Assembly: GCA_030435675.1 (NCBI GenBank) | Contig: CM059624.1 | Coordinates: 13,664,769-13,728,768 of the forward strand | From: Steinernema hermaphroditum | Lineage: Eukaryota; Nematoda; Chromadorea; Rhabditida; Steinernematidae | Length of the DNA: 64,000 nucleotides | Direction of reading: 5' to 3' | In this document: piece after piece, positions 42,517-53,725 of the stretch | Layout of the letters: every line of letters begins with the position of its first letter | Position numbering within the stretch: position 1 is the first letter of the stretch | The notes under the pieces: generated by a model | The model's database searches: none | Told to the model about the DNA's origin: nothing | Seen by the model: the letters and a program-made list of their open reading frames with translations, nothing else | Translations under genes and position numbers: made by a program

Positions 42517-42834
42517 GGACTCGGACTCGGACTCGTTTTGATTTCGGACTCGTTTAGGATCACTGCTTTGGGTGCAATTATGTGTAAACATATGATATTG
42601 TACAATAAATCTGTTAATCTGTTAAATCTATCAAAGGCAAAAGTTCACACACCTATGTTACAAAATAATGAGCCACTAGTTCTTTGGTACAGAAATAGAC
42701 AACGGAGATATTATGAGATACGGAGATAGCTACGCACTATGACCATACGGTAAACATTTGCTCCAGCTCAACGATTACAAGGCAGAAATAACTTTCATTT
42801 GAACTTACTGACAGATCACAAGAAACATTCCACT

Positions 42835-43913
42835 TCACTTCCTCACCACAAACAGCTTGCGTCCTTGAAATGAGCTGCTTTTCGCAGATGCCAACATGCT
42901 ACCAATAGCGTGGTGTGGTAACAGTAGACATGGGATCGCGTGGAGAACCGCGTCTCGGATGGAAGTGGAGACAATGAGGATGACCCAGGCAGGAGAGAGG
43001 AACTTTAAGTCGTTGACCCAGCGGAGAAGACAGAAGAGCGTCGCGACGCGGGCGTAGTTCTTCGTTTCCATGGCGATGTAGATCAGATACTTGAAAATCA
43101 CGCTTGAGGGGATGTACAGTGCTCAGAGGAATGCTTACCTGGTGGACACCACAGATGCTCTGGACGACGAAAATGATGAGCGTCATGAAGAAGAGATTCT
43201 TTTCCGCCGTTTTACTTTGCGACGTCGTTCCGATCATCTTCGAATTGTGGAAAATGAGAAAAACAGAGGAGATCACGTTCATGGCGAGACAGAGGGCGCA
43301 GGCGACGAAGTTGCTGAGTGACTTGTTGAAGCTGTTGCTGAAGAAGGGGTACTTGTCGTTGTCGGTGGTGAAACCGAAGCCATCGGTGTAACCAAAGTGG
43401 TCCAAGGGGATGTACCACGCAGCTGCCGTGGAGACGTACCAGCAAGGTGCCAGGGCTGAGAGTACCGTAGCGACTATGCTGATAGGGAAGCAATATCTCC
43501 AGATTCGGTCGTGTTTCAGGGGGAAGACGATGCAGGTGAAGCGGTTAAAGGTGAGGAAGCAGTTGCCGAAGAGTTGGACGTATCCAAAGAGATAGGCCGA
43601 AAAGTACATAGCCGTGGTGAAGGCGCTCGGAGAGAAGAGAGACGAACCGAAGAAAGAGGACAAGAAGGAATACAAAGGAAGGGTGTAGAAAAGAAAGAAG
43701 ACGACGTATCCGCAGCAGTCCTAAAAGGGGTAATGAGTGATTGAGAGGGGTGCTTACCGCAACTCCGATAAAGAAACAGAGTCGAAAGAAGGGGCGACTG
43801 AACTGCTTCTTGTATTTGGGTCGGACGAGCTGGGCAAGAACCACGATGTAGAGGGTCATGGAGGGGATTCCATAGAGAAGATCCGCTACAAACATGACGA
43901 TTTCGGCGTTCAT
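42835..43913 (-). CDS. Serpentine chemoreceptor, srv-like GPCR
   Basis: Three exons, 43913-43758, 43720-43139 and 43089-42835, encode 330 residues. Seven hydrophobic segments are visible, starting VADLLYGIPSMTLYIVVLAQL. TM3 is followed by NRFTCIVFPLKHDRIWRYC, then PCWYVSTAAAW in the second extracellular loop, LFFMTLIIFVVQSICGVHQ in TM6, and a final helix with short basic tail (GRKLFVVRK). The Phe-Asn-Arg-Phe after TM3 and PCWY are like nematode Srv receptors. These are typically expressed in ciliated chemosensory neurons. The second acceptor (TTTTCAAG) is not ideal but gives the right phase and a 49-base intron. Confidence 0.82.
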
Positions 43914-44845
43914 GGTGGTAGGTTAAGAAGGTTGCAATTCGAAGCAATTAAAAGAATTGTGTTGTCAACTCAAAGAAACCAAAAACAAAGACACATGAGA
44001 GGTTGACTCTTGAAACACCTGACTTTAGTCGTCAACACATTACTAAATTATCCCTAGCCATTCACGAACAGGGGGTCGACAAAATGGGGAGTTTTCTATT
44101 GCAGTCTGTAATCAGATTCGGCCTGCAAACATTTCAATACACCGGGATCTAACTCAGAAAGGGTGATAGGTGCTAAGACGTACATAGAGGCTAGTTGCAA
44201 GTATTGGCTCAAGCACATCCATTGTTTTCCTGCAGCCACTCTGTCATGATATTTATGCGCTTGTTCCATAAATAACCGTAAATAGAAAGCAAGTGGTCGT
44301 TTGTAACTTTCGAAAGAATGTTTATGAAAAACACACAGTAATGCATTGTTAGATGCTGGTCATTTTGATATCCACGGCTATTGGAAAGTACCGCTAGGAC
44401 ATTGATTAAGCCAGATCGCCAGTGACTCGTTTTGTCAGAACTGTGCTCGTGGTGCTCAGATAGGTTGCAACTACATCTATATGAGCTGCTACGCATATAG
44501 TGCGTACAAAACGTAGAGCTGTCGACCTTTTTCACCGGTGGGATAACTATACGATTGCCTCGTTACTTTTCCGTAGCCACGAAATCAATCCGAATCAGCC
44601 TCTTTGCCGCTTCGAGTCGCTGTGTTCTACCTGAACGTCGCACTCGGAACCGAAGGAAGAAGAAGACCAGGCTCTACAGAATGGTATTTGGTCTTTTTTG
44701 TGCCATAACAGGTGTGCTGCACGGCGTAATGCCGCTGATTTAAGAGATAAATCTGAAAATCTGGATGAATCATACACTTTGCAAAGGATACTCAATTTAC
44801 TCTAGAGCTACTATGGGAGCTGTTATAGACAAAATATTACACCGG
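43914..44845. other. Intergenic, no gene recognised
   Basis: A minus-strand ORF at 44209-44535 is Cys/His-rich at its start but has no recognised domain, start context or splice partner. Nothing else was supported. Confidence 0.4.
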
Positions 44846-45772
44846 TTAGTCAAAATAAAAAAGAACGTATCGGCTCTGTCCAAAGAAGTCAATCTCATCC
44901 GTACCGGCTTCTTTGTGCCAGCAGTCAAACATAATGTAGGCATTGGATATACCTTCCTCGCATCCAGGCCGAAGAAGTTTGTAGAGTCGCGATAGAGTCG
45001 TGAAGTGTTGCGCGCTTCTAGCATGGCAATGTCTCGAGAATTCGTTCATCTCTTGATAGGGCAGCAAGGTTCCCTTTAAGTCGCCGTTTAATCTGTCTTC
45101 ACGATGGAACGAGTCGTAGTTAATATATTTTCGATTGTAAAGCTCAGGGTTGTTCTGCCATGCTTCGCAAATGGTCAGGAGCAAGCTCTTGTGCGCGATC
45201 GAAATTCTTCTGAACTGCGTTTGTGCTATAAGCTTCAAAATCATTTCGACAAATTCATCATCAATACCGACGATTTTGCATAGCTGAACAATTACCAGCT
45301 GATTTCGTTGTAGGAGCTTAGAAAATAGATTTCTTGCATCCGGCGTTAGCTTTGCTTGGAGTGTGATTATTGCCAGAAATGGACAAAATTCTAGACACTC
45401 TATCCATTCGTTCCCAATATGACCTGTTCTCAGATGTAGTGAGGTATTTAGTCGAGATTTTGCGAGAGATCGAATGCGGCGGAACAGTTTTTTGCCATCT
45501 CGTAAACAACCTTCATTTAGCACTATATGTGTGCAGGTTGTGTACCTTCGTAGTAATGCATCGCCGGTTTGTCCAAGATTGTAGTAGTAGTGCGTTTCGA
45601 AAGTCATTTCACCATCTGACACAGTGAATATTGTGGCATTTTGATTCCAACGACAAACTCTGGCTGATGCTCCGAAGATGCCGGATATTTCTTGGGCTGT
45701 CGTCAAGGTAGACTTGTAGGATAAGTACAAGACGTCATCGACAAAGTTCGGCGGGACGTAGTTCATCGCCAA
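44846..45772 (-). CDS. Intronless lineage-specific family protein, member 2
   Basis: A single open frame of 308 residues. The start (YVPPNFVDDVLYLSYKST) and the following LTTAQEISGIFGASARV align with the N-termini of the other three members, and the end (EIDFFGQSRYVLFYFD) with their ELNFLGDKE tails. It is the most divergent of the four. No signal peptide or TM segment. Same strand as member 1 with the chemoreceptor between them. Function unknown. Confidence 0.72.
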   Translation of the reverse strand: MAMNYVPPNFVDDVLYLSYKSTLTTAQEISGIFGASARVCRWNQNATIFTVSDGEMTFETHYYYNLGQTGDALLRRYTTCTHIVLNEGCLRDGKKLFRRIRSLAKSRLNTSLHLRTGHIGNEWIECLEFCPFLAIITLQAKLTPDARNLFSKLLQRNQLVIVQLCKIVGIDDEFVEMILKLIAQTQFRRISIAHKSLLLTICEAWQNNPELYNRKYINYDSFHREDRLNGDLKGTLLPYQEMNEFSRHCHARSAQHFTTLSRLYKLLRPGCEEGISNAYIMFDCWHKEAGTDEIDFFGQSRYVLFYFD

Positions 45773-46765
45773 TCGACTGATCGTATAATAGAAATATTCA
45801 ACATCTTACGTATGTTAATAGTCTCAAATTCAATGCGTAGAAGTAATGTGTTACTTGGTCAGCAGTGCAATGTGCTGTGTGAAACTCAGAACTTCGGCTT
45901 TCGAAACTCGCACAGCCCTGGTGTCAGTGCTCAGGTGTAACCACGTTCTTTGAGATGACCTTGTCCCTGTACGTTTACTTTGCTGAAAGCGCGGTAGTCA
46001 TATGGTGCCACAGTTTTCAGTGATCACCACGCTACAGGTATGGGGCGTCACATCCAGAAATGCTGCGGTTGCGAACTCGTCGTGGTTCGTCGAAAGAACA
46101 GTACGCTATCGTTATACCTATTACCGTAACCATGAGGCAAGTCTCAATCAACGGAGCACATATGAGCCCGGTCGTTTCCAACCGGGCTGATCCAAAAATT
46201 TCACAAACCAACCGAGCGACAATGGATGATCGCTTGAGTTGTACCGCTCCCACCTGTCCTTTCCATGTCTGAACGACAGTCCAGACAGAGCGCCGACAGT
46301 CTGAGAGGACAGAAAAGGCAGAGCACTTCCAGACTGACCTTTTATGTCTCAAATGAAGAAACGAGACAGTTTTTGCTTTAGGCCCTTCATCCTTCAAAGT
46401 ATGGTACCATGAAGACAATTGATCATTCATTGTCAATATCCTTTAAGAACGCAATAAATATTCTTCTATTTGTCGGTCTTTTGACCTGTGGTCGTGTTCA
46501 TTTACTCCTCTTCTCTTTCAACCACATCCAGGTCTCCCAAATGCACCTTTGATTATGCAAAACAGGGCAGAAGTAGCTGGCGAACACCTGAATTTCTCAA
46601 ATGCACTTTCCCGCGCGCGATCAAAACACACTCAAAGCACACCCATGGAAACGTCACTCGATTGCACAACGTGACGCTAGCCGCACTTCAAATATCGGTC
46701 GGTCGCCCTTTGCTCGCCTGCACTTGCCTTAGTCAATCTTTGGTGCTATTCGATGTTCTTTCAGA
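45773..46765. other. Intergenic with one dispersed-repeat fragment
   Basis: Bases 46306-46384 match 57727-57803 in the same orientation (GGCAGAGCACTTCCAGACTG in both). No gene was recognised. Confidence 0.6.
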
Positions 46766-48175
46766 ATGGAGCAGCAGAAAATTGGCAATTCTCAGTATAC
46801 TCTGCAATTCCTGACTGATATTTTGGCGAAGTGCGACGACCTCTACCCTAAATATGAAAAGGTGAAAGATATTCCACTTTCTGGAAGCTTTTTACTATGG
46901 TTTTAGATTGAGAACGCCAATCAGAGTCTTATCTCTGAAGATCGCGGGTTTGGTTCCAACATCTACAGCGTTAAACTGATGTCAGACAGTGGTGACTCTT
47001 ATTCTGTGGTCTGTAAGGTGGGTATTGGCGAATAGTGGATCTAGATCAATAGTTTATGGCTCTTAGATCCCTACAGCCGAGCACTTGAATGAGTACTTGA
47101 ATAGAGCTAACCAGGAATCGAAGAAGTTCAGTGAGGAGGAGTTGAGAGAGCAGGAAACGATCAATCGACTTCAAGTTCAGGAGACCCACAACCGCGAGGT
47201 CGACTTCTACAGATTTGCCACGCAACAGCTCCCCTCATCTGTTCGAATTCCACGATTTGTTTATGGAGAATACTTGTCGGAAACTAACGAAGTAGCCAAG
47301 ACAAAACGTTCCCCAAACCTTCGACATTTTAGGGCATTATTATCATGGAAGATCTAAGCGATCGGGCCCACCGAGAACCCAGCAAAGGCCTCACTAAAGA
47401 AGAAGCACTCGAAATGGTCGACGTTATCTGCCAACTCCACGTGCACTGTATTCTTCAGCAGCAATTCGTTCAGAGCAACTTCAAGCCCGTTAGCAGTCTG
47501 TTCAAATGCATCAAGGGCTTCATTACACTCTCCGCTCACGAACTTCTCGAAAACAAGGACTGTCATTGGTTTACAGAAGAGTTAGCCGAGAAAACAATCG
47601 CTCTATCGGAGTACGATAAGATGATGGAGGTGGTAGCGTGTAGACCCGAATTGGGGATGCCCTCCGTTATCTGTCAAGGAGACCTCTGGCCATCGAATGT
47701 GCTCTGGGAGCACGTTGAAAACGGAAAGAGAAAGCTTCTTTCGATCATCGACTGGCAGGACTGTTTCAGCGGTAGGGATTCAGTGGCAGACCTTTGTTCA
47801 GTGTTCTAGGTGTTCTGTGTTCTAGGCTCATACGCCAACGATTTGGCTTCGATTCTTGGCATTAACATGGACGCGGAAGCGAGAAAATCATGCGAGAAAG
47901 AAGTTTTGACATACTACGTGGATAAAATGAACGAATATAAGAAGAAATATGAGCTGCACATCGATTTGACATATGAAAAGGTGAGTCTTATGCTGGATCA
48001 TATCTAAAAATCGAATTTTTAGGCCCATGCCGCTTATAAAAAGGCACTTCAAGTGGCCATCCTCATCACTATGACGATCCTCGAGAATCCCGAAGATGTC
48101 GTCGAAGAAGGAGAGAGTATGGGGAGGATAACAAAGCGATTCGTTCACATGCTGGAAGATGCAGAATTTGAATAA
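46766..48175 (+). CDS. CHK kinase-like (EcKL/DUF1679-type) protein
   Basis: Six exons (46766-46861, 46907-47017, 47067-47291, 47333-47795, 47826-47980, 48023-48175) encode 400 residues, the family size. Marks: GFGSNIYSVKL (glycine-rich loop region), VVCKIP (lysine strand), a helix with REVDFYRFATQQLP, GIIIMEDLSD, the catalytic loop VICQGDLWPSNVLW and the metal-binding SIIDWQD. The usual His of HGDLW is Gln here, but the catalytic Asp and Asn remain. Insect relatives phosphorylate steroids; nematode substrates are unknown. Without the proposed 30-base intron at 47796-47825 there is an in-frame TAG at 47807-47809, so the gene either has a very short intron or is damaged. A TTTCAG acceptor ends two bases before the ATG. 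Confidence 0.82.
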
Positions 48176-48652
48176 TGTAATAAAAACGGTTCGTGCACAG
48201 CGAAACGCTGATCACTTACAAGGGATGTACTCGAAGGAAGTGATACACTCCGATTTCGCTGACCCTCTCACATGAGATGTTGCCGGTGCGGCATACGTCA
48301 CTGCACTTCATGCCCAGAACTCTACCAGTCTACAAAGTTTCAGCCAAATCGGCGTGTATCACTTCGAGTACGCCCCTTATTAGTTGCTGTCATTTACGCA
48401 GATTCTGGCCTTCCCTCGTATATTCAGGTCCCACCTCAGTGGAACAAGGATCTTGATCTGTGATTGTTCACCGCTGTCAGTCGCTCGCCACGATGGATCT
48501 CTGTGTTTTCCCGCCTATTGTACACATTGCTCTAGGGAAAAGACGGTTCGGGACACTCCCTTGCATCGCAAACGATATTTCTCTTTGGCGTCGCTTTCAC
48601 GTTAAACAGCCATATCACCATCCGAAAAGAGCGTCGCAGAACGTGCACAAGG

Positions 48653-49648
48653 ATGGATAGCGTTTCCTTTAACTTCTACGACGCTCTTTTCGAGTCGATA
48701 CACTTCGACACAATCAAACGAGCGAAAGATCTTGGTGGTAACTTCGGCAGAATCGCGGCGGACTTCTTTCAAAATTGTCACTATTGCTATGTAATCGTCA
48801 TGAACGGGACTATAAGAGAAGCTAATGGAATGTTGGTACACAACAGATCACGTTGGCCACTAAATCAAGACATGGATACAATCCAGAAAAAATTCGTGCG
48901 GTTATTTGAGGTCCTGATCTGCTCGAAAATAGGAGAAGTTGAGGAGGAAAAAAGGGAAATCGACGAGGAGGTTCTTACTTGTTTGCGATCGACTCAAAGA
49001 AACTGTTGGTACCGTATTAGTCTCCAGACGTCAACAATCAGCGAAGCCTTTATCGAATGGGCGAGTTCGTGTAGGATGATCAAAGATATGTACATATTTC
49101 TGAAACTGGATGCTGCTTCTTTTCAGCTCTGTAAGGAGCTTGTGGAAAAGAGTTCGTTGGTGAAGCTTCTTCTTGGGTCTGACTTACACGACGAGGAACG
49201 GATAATCGATTTGATTAAAACGGTCCTCGTTCAAAAACAGTTCCAGACGCTTGTGATTGGGGACTGTAGGAGTTCCGTCCTGCAAGAACTCCTCACATTC
49301 TACGAGGAACATGTACAAAAGGGAGAAGAAGCAGGTTTTTACGCAAAACAACGTCCTAACAGAAGGATTGATTTCTTCGGGAATTTGTTTGGGCATTGGA
49401 AGGGAATAGCGGACCTGCTTCAAGGCAAGCTGGACCTCTGCTCGAGAGAAGAAAGCGAATCTGTTGTAGGCCAGTTTTGTTTAGCCTCCTGCGATAATTT
49501 CGACGAACCTTCCCGCGAGTACAGACTCCACTACGGTAGCTTACGTACCTATTTTCGCTTTGAATGCGAGCATAAGCCCGACAATATGTCCGAATTGAAC
49601 TTCCTGGGAGACAAAGAAACGACACGTGCTCGTCTATTGCTACTGTAA
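48653..49648 (+). CDS. Intronless lineage-specific family protein, member 3
   Basis: One open frame of 331 residues. The first 36 residues (MDSVSFNFYDALFESIHFDT and onwards to IAA) are identical to member 4. Residues about 38-100 differ strongly, and the C-terminal half becomes nearly identical again (LDLCSREESESV, HKPDNMSELNFLGDKE). Composition is acidic and basic mixed, soluble, with no signal peptide. Member 4 lies 2.3 kb downstream in the same orientation. Function unknown; the N-terminal block could be an F-box-like adaptor, which I cannot verify. Confidence 0.78.
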   Translation: MDSVSFNFYDALFESIHFDTIKRAKDLGGNFGRIAADFFQNCHYCYVIVMNGTIREANGMLVHNRSRWPLNQDMDTIQKKFVRLFEVLICSKIGEVEEEKREIDEEVLTCLRSTQRNCWYRISLQTSTISEAFIEWASSCRMIKDMYIFLKLDAASFQLCKELVEKSSLVKLLLGSDLHDEERIIDLIKTVLVQKQFQTLVIGDCRSSVLQELLTFYEEHVQKGEEAGFYAKQRPNRRIDFFGNLFGHWKGIADLLQGKLDLCSREESESVVGQFCLASCDNFDEPSREYRLHYGSLRTYFRFECEHKPDNMSELNFLGDKETTRARLLLL

Positions 49649-50256
49649 TCTTTATGGTTTGATGTAATATCTCCAGTTGTATCTCACGTTACTGAGTAAA
49701 TAAATGCTTTGTGCAAAAAGTGTCTCTCGGTCGACTCCCCACGGACCTGAAGAAGAGGCATAAACAATCAGCCAATCATGCAAGGTGAGAGTTAACCGTA
49801 CTCAACAACGCGCTCATCTGACTCATCATCTGCCTTGGGAGTAAACCTCGCGCAGATCGTCCCCCACGTCTCCATCACTGTGGAAAAGTGGAGGACATTG
49901 TTGGTTGGAGTAAACCTCGCGAAACTATGGCATGTTTCCTCTTTAGACGGATCGCACTGCATTCTGCCTGATTCATATTCGCCCGTGGAATCCCAGACGG
50001 TAATCGAGCAGATCGTCCCCCACGTCTCCATCAGAAAGGCCTGCATTATCCCAAGGATCGCAAAAAGCGTGTGCCGAAAAGCTTGCTCTCACCTCCTCAA
50101 ACGGATCGCAGCAATGTTATTGATGTCATCACTCTGGCCCCCATGACGTCACGCCGGTTGTCGCCGGACGTCACGCCGTCACTAGGTTGACCGTTAGGCA
50201 ACCCCTCAAGCCTGGCTTACACGTGCTGTCCTCTCAGAGACGTTATGGGGTTCCGC
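49649..50256. other. Intergenic with short direct repeats
   Basis: GATCGTCCCCCACGTCTCCA occurs twice (about 49855 and 50012) and GAGTAAACCTCGCG twice (about 49840 and 49909). A GTCACGCCG motif recurs near 50150. No gene was recognised. Confidence 0.6.
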
Positions 50257-50418
50257 TGACCCTCTCACATGAGATGTTGCCGGTGCGGCATACGTCACTG
50301 CACTTCATGCCCAGAACTCTACCAGTCTACAAAGTTTCAGCCAAATCGGCGTGTATCACTTCGAGTACATCCCTTATTAGTTGCTGTCATTTACGCAGAT
50401 TCTGGCCTTCCCTTAATA

Positions 50419-51743
50419 CAGGGTGGCGCATAAATACTGTAAGTGGGTCAAACTTTTCAATTTGTCCTGCTTTTTCGCCTTTTTGTACCACTTCTGTTGT
50501 TATATTCGTGTTCCTCGTTCTTTTTTGATCTAGGATTACTGTTTCCCCTGTTATTTTTCTCCTTGCCCCTTCGACAAAATGGTGTCCCAAAATGACCGTT
50601 TTGCTACCATCGCTGATTAAAAGTGTGGAATGCCGATTCCGGAAATTGAAAAGTTAAGGAAATTCCATTTTTTTCAAGTCCAGAGTTTTGTCGAACACTT
50701 TCAAGAGACAGGAGGAATCACTGTTTGCCAAATAAGTGGAAGACCGAGAACAGTCCAAAACAGCAAGGACCACAGAAGCCATTTGGAACAAGATCAAGCA
50801 GAATCTGGTCATATCCATAAGAAAACTGGTCGAATAACAGGGAGTCATTGAGGGATCGCAGAGAAAATTTGTGAAAAGAAAATCGCGGACTCGACTCCTG
50901 CAAGATGACATACAGCTAGCTCTTGGACGATCAAAATGAAAGCCGTAAGACAGGACAAGTGTCGGAAGATAAAGGTCGAAGTCCGCGGAGGGAGCATCCA
51001 GAAAATCCTGTTCTCGGATGAGAAGATTTTCATCGTTGATCCGGTGCGAAACACCCGGGATCACTGTGAACGTCTTCCGAAAGGCTCTCCCCGCAACGTC
51101 ACCATCGAAAAGAGCCATTTCCCAAAGTCCATCATGGTTTGGGCCGGGGTGTCTGGACTTGGGAACGTAGAGCTCGTTTTCTTCGACGCCAATGAAAAAA
51201 AAGGTGACCTGCCATGGCGAGAACTGCCGAAACCTGGTTCTGAACGGCGTGGTGAAATCCTGGGCCCTAGATCTATCCCTCAACACCGCATGGACGTTTT
51301 AGCAGGACTGGACGCCTGGCCATGGAGCCAAGGATACCCTTGTCTCGTCACAGCCAACCATGTGAAGGAAGGATGTTGGGTCAAGAGGAAAGATGTTTGG
51401 CTGCGGAACTCTCCGGTCCTCAACCCTCTCGACTTCGCTGTTTGGTCAGTCCTAGAGACAAACGTATGCGCTACAAGCCACGATAGTGTGAATTCCCTGG
51501 AGCGCTCTCTGAAGACCGCTTGGAAGGAAATCATGCCAAAAGTCACCGCGGGAATCCTGAAGAATTTCCAGAATCGTCTGAACGCCTTAATCAAACTGTC
51601 AAGGAGGGCATTTCGAACAGAGTTCAAGTATATTATACAGAATTTCCTCGCCAATCTTACAGTTATGAATTCATTTTGTTTCCTTGTCGTAAATGAAAAG
51701 TTATGAGCAGTTTTTCCACTTACAGTATTTATGCGCCACCCTG
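50419..51743 (+). mobile_element. Mariner/Tc1-like element, defective
   Basis: The element is 1325 bp with perfect 28-base terminal inverted repeats (starting CAGGGTGGCGCATAAATACT) flanked by TA on each side (50417-50418 and 51744-51745). The paralogous flank at 48405-48430 is the empty site with a single TA. Inside is a broken transposase: an N-terminal helix-turn-helix part near 50630-50850, then an open frame 50936-51706 with ILFSDEKIF and IMVWAGVS. The third catalytic Asp of SPDLNPLDF is Val here (SPVLNPLDF), and the middle DGAPxH region is not recognisable. It is not autonomous. Confidence 0.93.
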
Positions 51744-51977
51744 TATATTCAGGTCCCACCTCAGTGGAACAAGGATCTTGATCTGTGATTGTTGACCGCT
51801 GTCAGTCGCTCGTCACGATGGATCTCTGTGTTTTCCCGCCTATTGTACACATTGCTCTAGGGAAAAGACGGTTCGGGACACTCCCTTGCATCGCAAACGA
51901 TATTTCTCTTTGGCGTCGCTTTCACGTTAAACAGCCATATCACCATCCGAAAAGAGCGTCGCAGAACGTGCACAAGG

Positions 51978-52973
51978 ATGGACAGCGTTTCCTTTAACTT
52001 CTACGACGCTCTTTTCGAGTCGATACACTTCGACACAATCAAACGAGCGAAAGATCTTGGTGGTAACTTCGGCAGAATCGCGGCGCACTTCTTTCAATAT
52101 TGCCACGATTACTATGTGAACATCCGAAACGGGGCTGTAGAGCGATGTAATTGTATATTGTTACACGACAAATCACCTTTGCCACTAACTCAAGGTGTGG
52201 ATACAATCCAGAAAAAATTCACGCGGCAAGTTTACCTCATTATTCGCGCGAAAAAAGAAGAATTCGAGGAGGAAAGAGAAGGATCCGAGGAGGAGCTCTT
52301 TGATTGTTTGCGATCGATTCAAAGAAACTGTGGATACACTATTGCTTTCATCATTTCGACGATCAGCAAAGCTTTCATGGAATGGGCGACTTCGTGTAGG
52401 ATGGTCAAACAAATGAACGTTTTTCTGAAACTGGATGCTGCTTCTTTTCAGCTCGGTCGCGAGTTTGTGGAGAAGAGTACGTTGGTGAAGCTTGTTTTTG
52501 GGAGTGACTTACACGACGATGAACGGATGATCGATTTGATGAAAACGGCCCTCGTTCAAAAACAGTTCCAGACGCTTCTGATCGGGAGCTATAGGAGTTC
52601 CGTCCTGCAAGAACTCCTCACATTCTACGAGGAACATGTACAAAAGGGAGAAGAAGCAGGTACTTACGCAAAACGACGTCCTAACAGAAGAATTAATTTC
52701 TTTGACGATATGTTTGGGTATTTCAAAGGTATTGCGGAACTGTTTAAAGGCAAGCTGGACCTCTGCTCGAGAGAAGAAAGTGAATCAGTTGGGAACCAGT
52801 TTTGTTTAGCTTACTGCCGTGAGTTCTGCAAACCTTCTCATGTGTACACACTCCACTACGGTAGCTTACGTGCCTACTTTCGCTTTGAATGCAAGCATAA
52901 GCCCGACAACATGTCCGAACTGAACTTCCTGGGAGACAAAGAAATGACAAGTGGTCGTTTATTACTACTGTAA
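51978..52973 (+). CDS. Intronless lineage-specific family protein, member 4
   Basis: One open frame of 331 residues, the tandem paralogue of member 3 with the same length, start and end. It differs most between residues about 38 and 100, and again around 260-285. Blocks such as LTFYEEHVQKGEEAG and KLDLCSREESESV are identical. Its upstream flank was split by the mariner-like insertion 235 bases before the start, which may have displaced promoter elements. The frame is intact, so it is probably still functional or recently so. Confidence 0.77.
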   Translation: MDSVSFNFYDALFESIHFDTIKRAKDLGGNFGRIAAHFFQYCHDYYVNIRNGAVERCNCILLHDKSPLPLTQGVDTIQKKFTRQVYLIIRAKKEEFEEEREGSEEELFDCLRSIQRNCGYTIAFIISTISKAFMEWATSCRMVKQMNVFLKLDAASFQLGREFVEKSTLVKLVFGSDLHDDERMIDLMKTALVQKQFQTLLIGSYRSSVLQELLTFYEEHVQKGEEAGTYAKRRPNRRINFFDDMFGYFKGIAELFKGKLDLCSREESESVGNQFCLAYCREFCKPSHVYTLHYGSLRAYFRFECKHKPDNMSELNFLGDKEMTSGRLLLL

Positions 52974-53069
52974 TCTTTGTAGTTTCATGTAATACCTCCA
53001 GCTGTATTTTAATATGTAAATAAACCCGGCTGCGCGCGAATTCGCGCCCTCCAGGTACTAAAAGCCAAT

Positions 53070-53280
53070 TAGCCTGTAGCCCTGCGGGCGGCAAGATTGG
53101 CGCTCATGGATAGGGCTGAGGTTGGGGTCAAAAAACTGTAGCCCTGCGGGCGGCAAGACACCAATAGCCCTGCGGGCGGCAAGATTGACGCTCATGCCAA
53201 AAGTTGTAGTTGGGCCTAAAACTGCAGCCCTGCGGGCGGCGAGAAACCATAGCCCTGCGGGCGGCAAGATTGGCGCTCAT
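53070..53280. repeat. Tandem GC-palindrome repeat
   Basis: AGCCCTGCGGGCGGC occurs about five times between 53078 and 53270, three of them followed by AAGATTGRCGCTCATG. Each unit contains the near-palindrome GCCCTGCGGGC. The array starts about 100 bases past the stop of family member 4. Confidence 0.9.
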
Positions 53281-53439
53281 GTAAATAGCTAAAGTGGGCG
53301 AAAAAATTGTAAAGTTTCAGGAAACTCGAACCGAAAACACTACTGGTTACAAAATAGGCAAAAAATCACTCAAAAACAGCAAAAAAAAACTCAAAGCCTA
53401 GCATCACCAGAGAGATAGTGGAAGTAGAGCATTACCATC

Positions 53440-53670
53440 TCAACTGTCTGTGTGGCTCATTGCGAACGTTCTCTGTTTGTAAGCGGGCGGTGTCGGGTTC
53501 GGTTCCCCTCGGGGTCCTTATTTTGTGTGGGTGTTTCCGCCGTGCGCACGGAAAAACACACACACACACACACAGACCAACGGACCCGTCGGTTCTCCAT
53601 TTATATATAGGGGATAAATGTTTTGTGCAAAAAGTACCCCTCGGTCAACTCTCCACTGTCCTGGTAGAAA
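53440..53670 (+). repeat. tRNA-like SINE fragment with (CA)n
   Basis: A B-box-like GGGTTCGGTTCCC lies at about 53494-53506, with a weaker A box upstream near 53451. A (CA)n tract of about 20 bases follows near 53560. The end (TTGTGCAAAAAGTRYCYCTCGG) also occurs at 49712-49733, so this is one of at least two copies. Confidence 0.5.
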
Positions 53671-53725
53671 ATGTAGTAGTAGTAAAAAATGTTGTCTATT
53701 TCCAGTAGATTACAAAATTCTTTGA

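Larger units (their letters stand above)
48260..51977 (+). repeat. Duplicated flank of family members 3 and 4
   Basis: The 5' flank 48260-48652 is nearly identical to the 5' flank of member 4, which is split into 50257-50416 and 51746-51977 by the mariner-like element. Shared blocks include CTCACATGAGATGTTGCCGG and ATGGATCTCTGTGTTTTCCC. The genes and flanks therefore arose by one segmental duplication. Confidence 0.92.

Noticed and set aside
44209..44743. ORFs on both strands between the chemoreceptor and family member 2
   Set aside because: Short, no homology recognised, no consistent start context.
53494..53510. True tRNA gene at the B-box-like site
   Set aside because: No acceptor stem or anticodon arm folds properly, so it is called a tRNA-like repeat.
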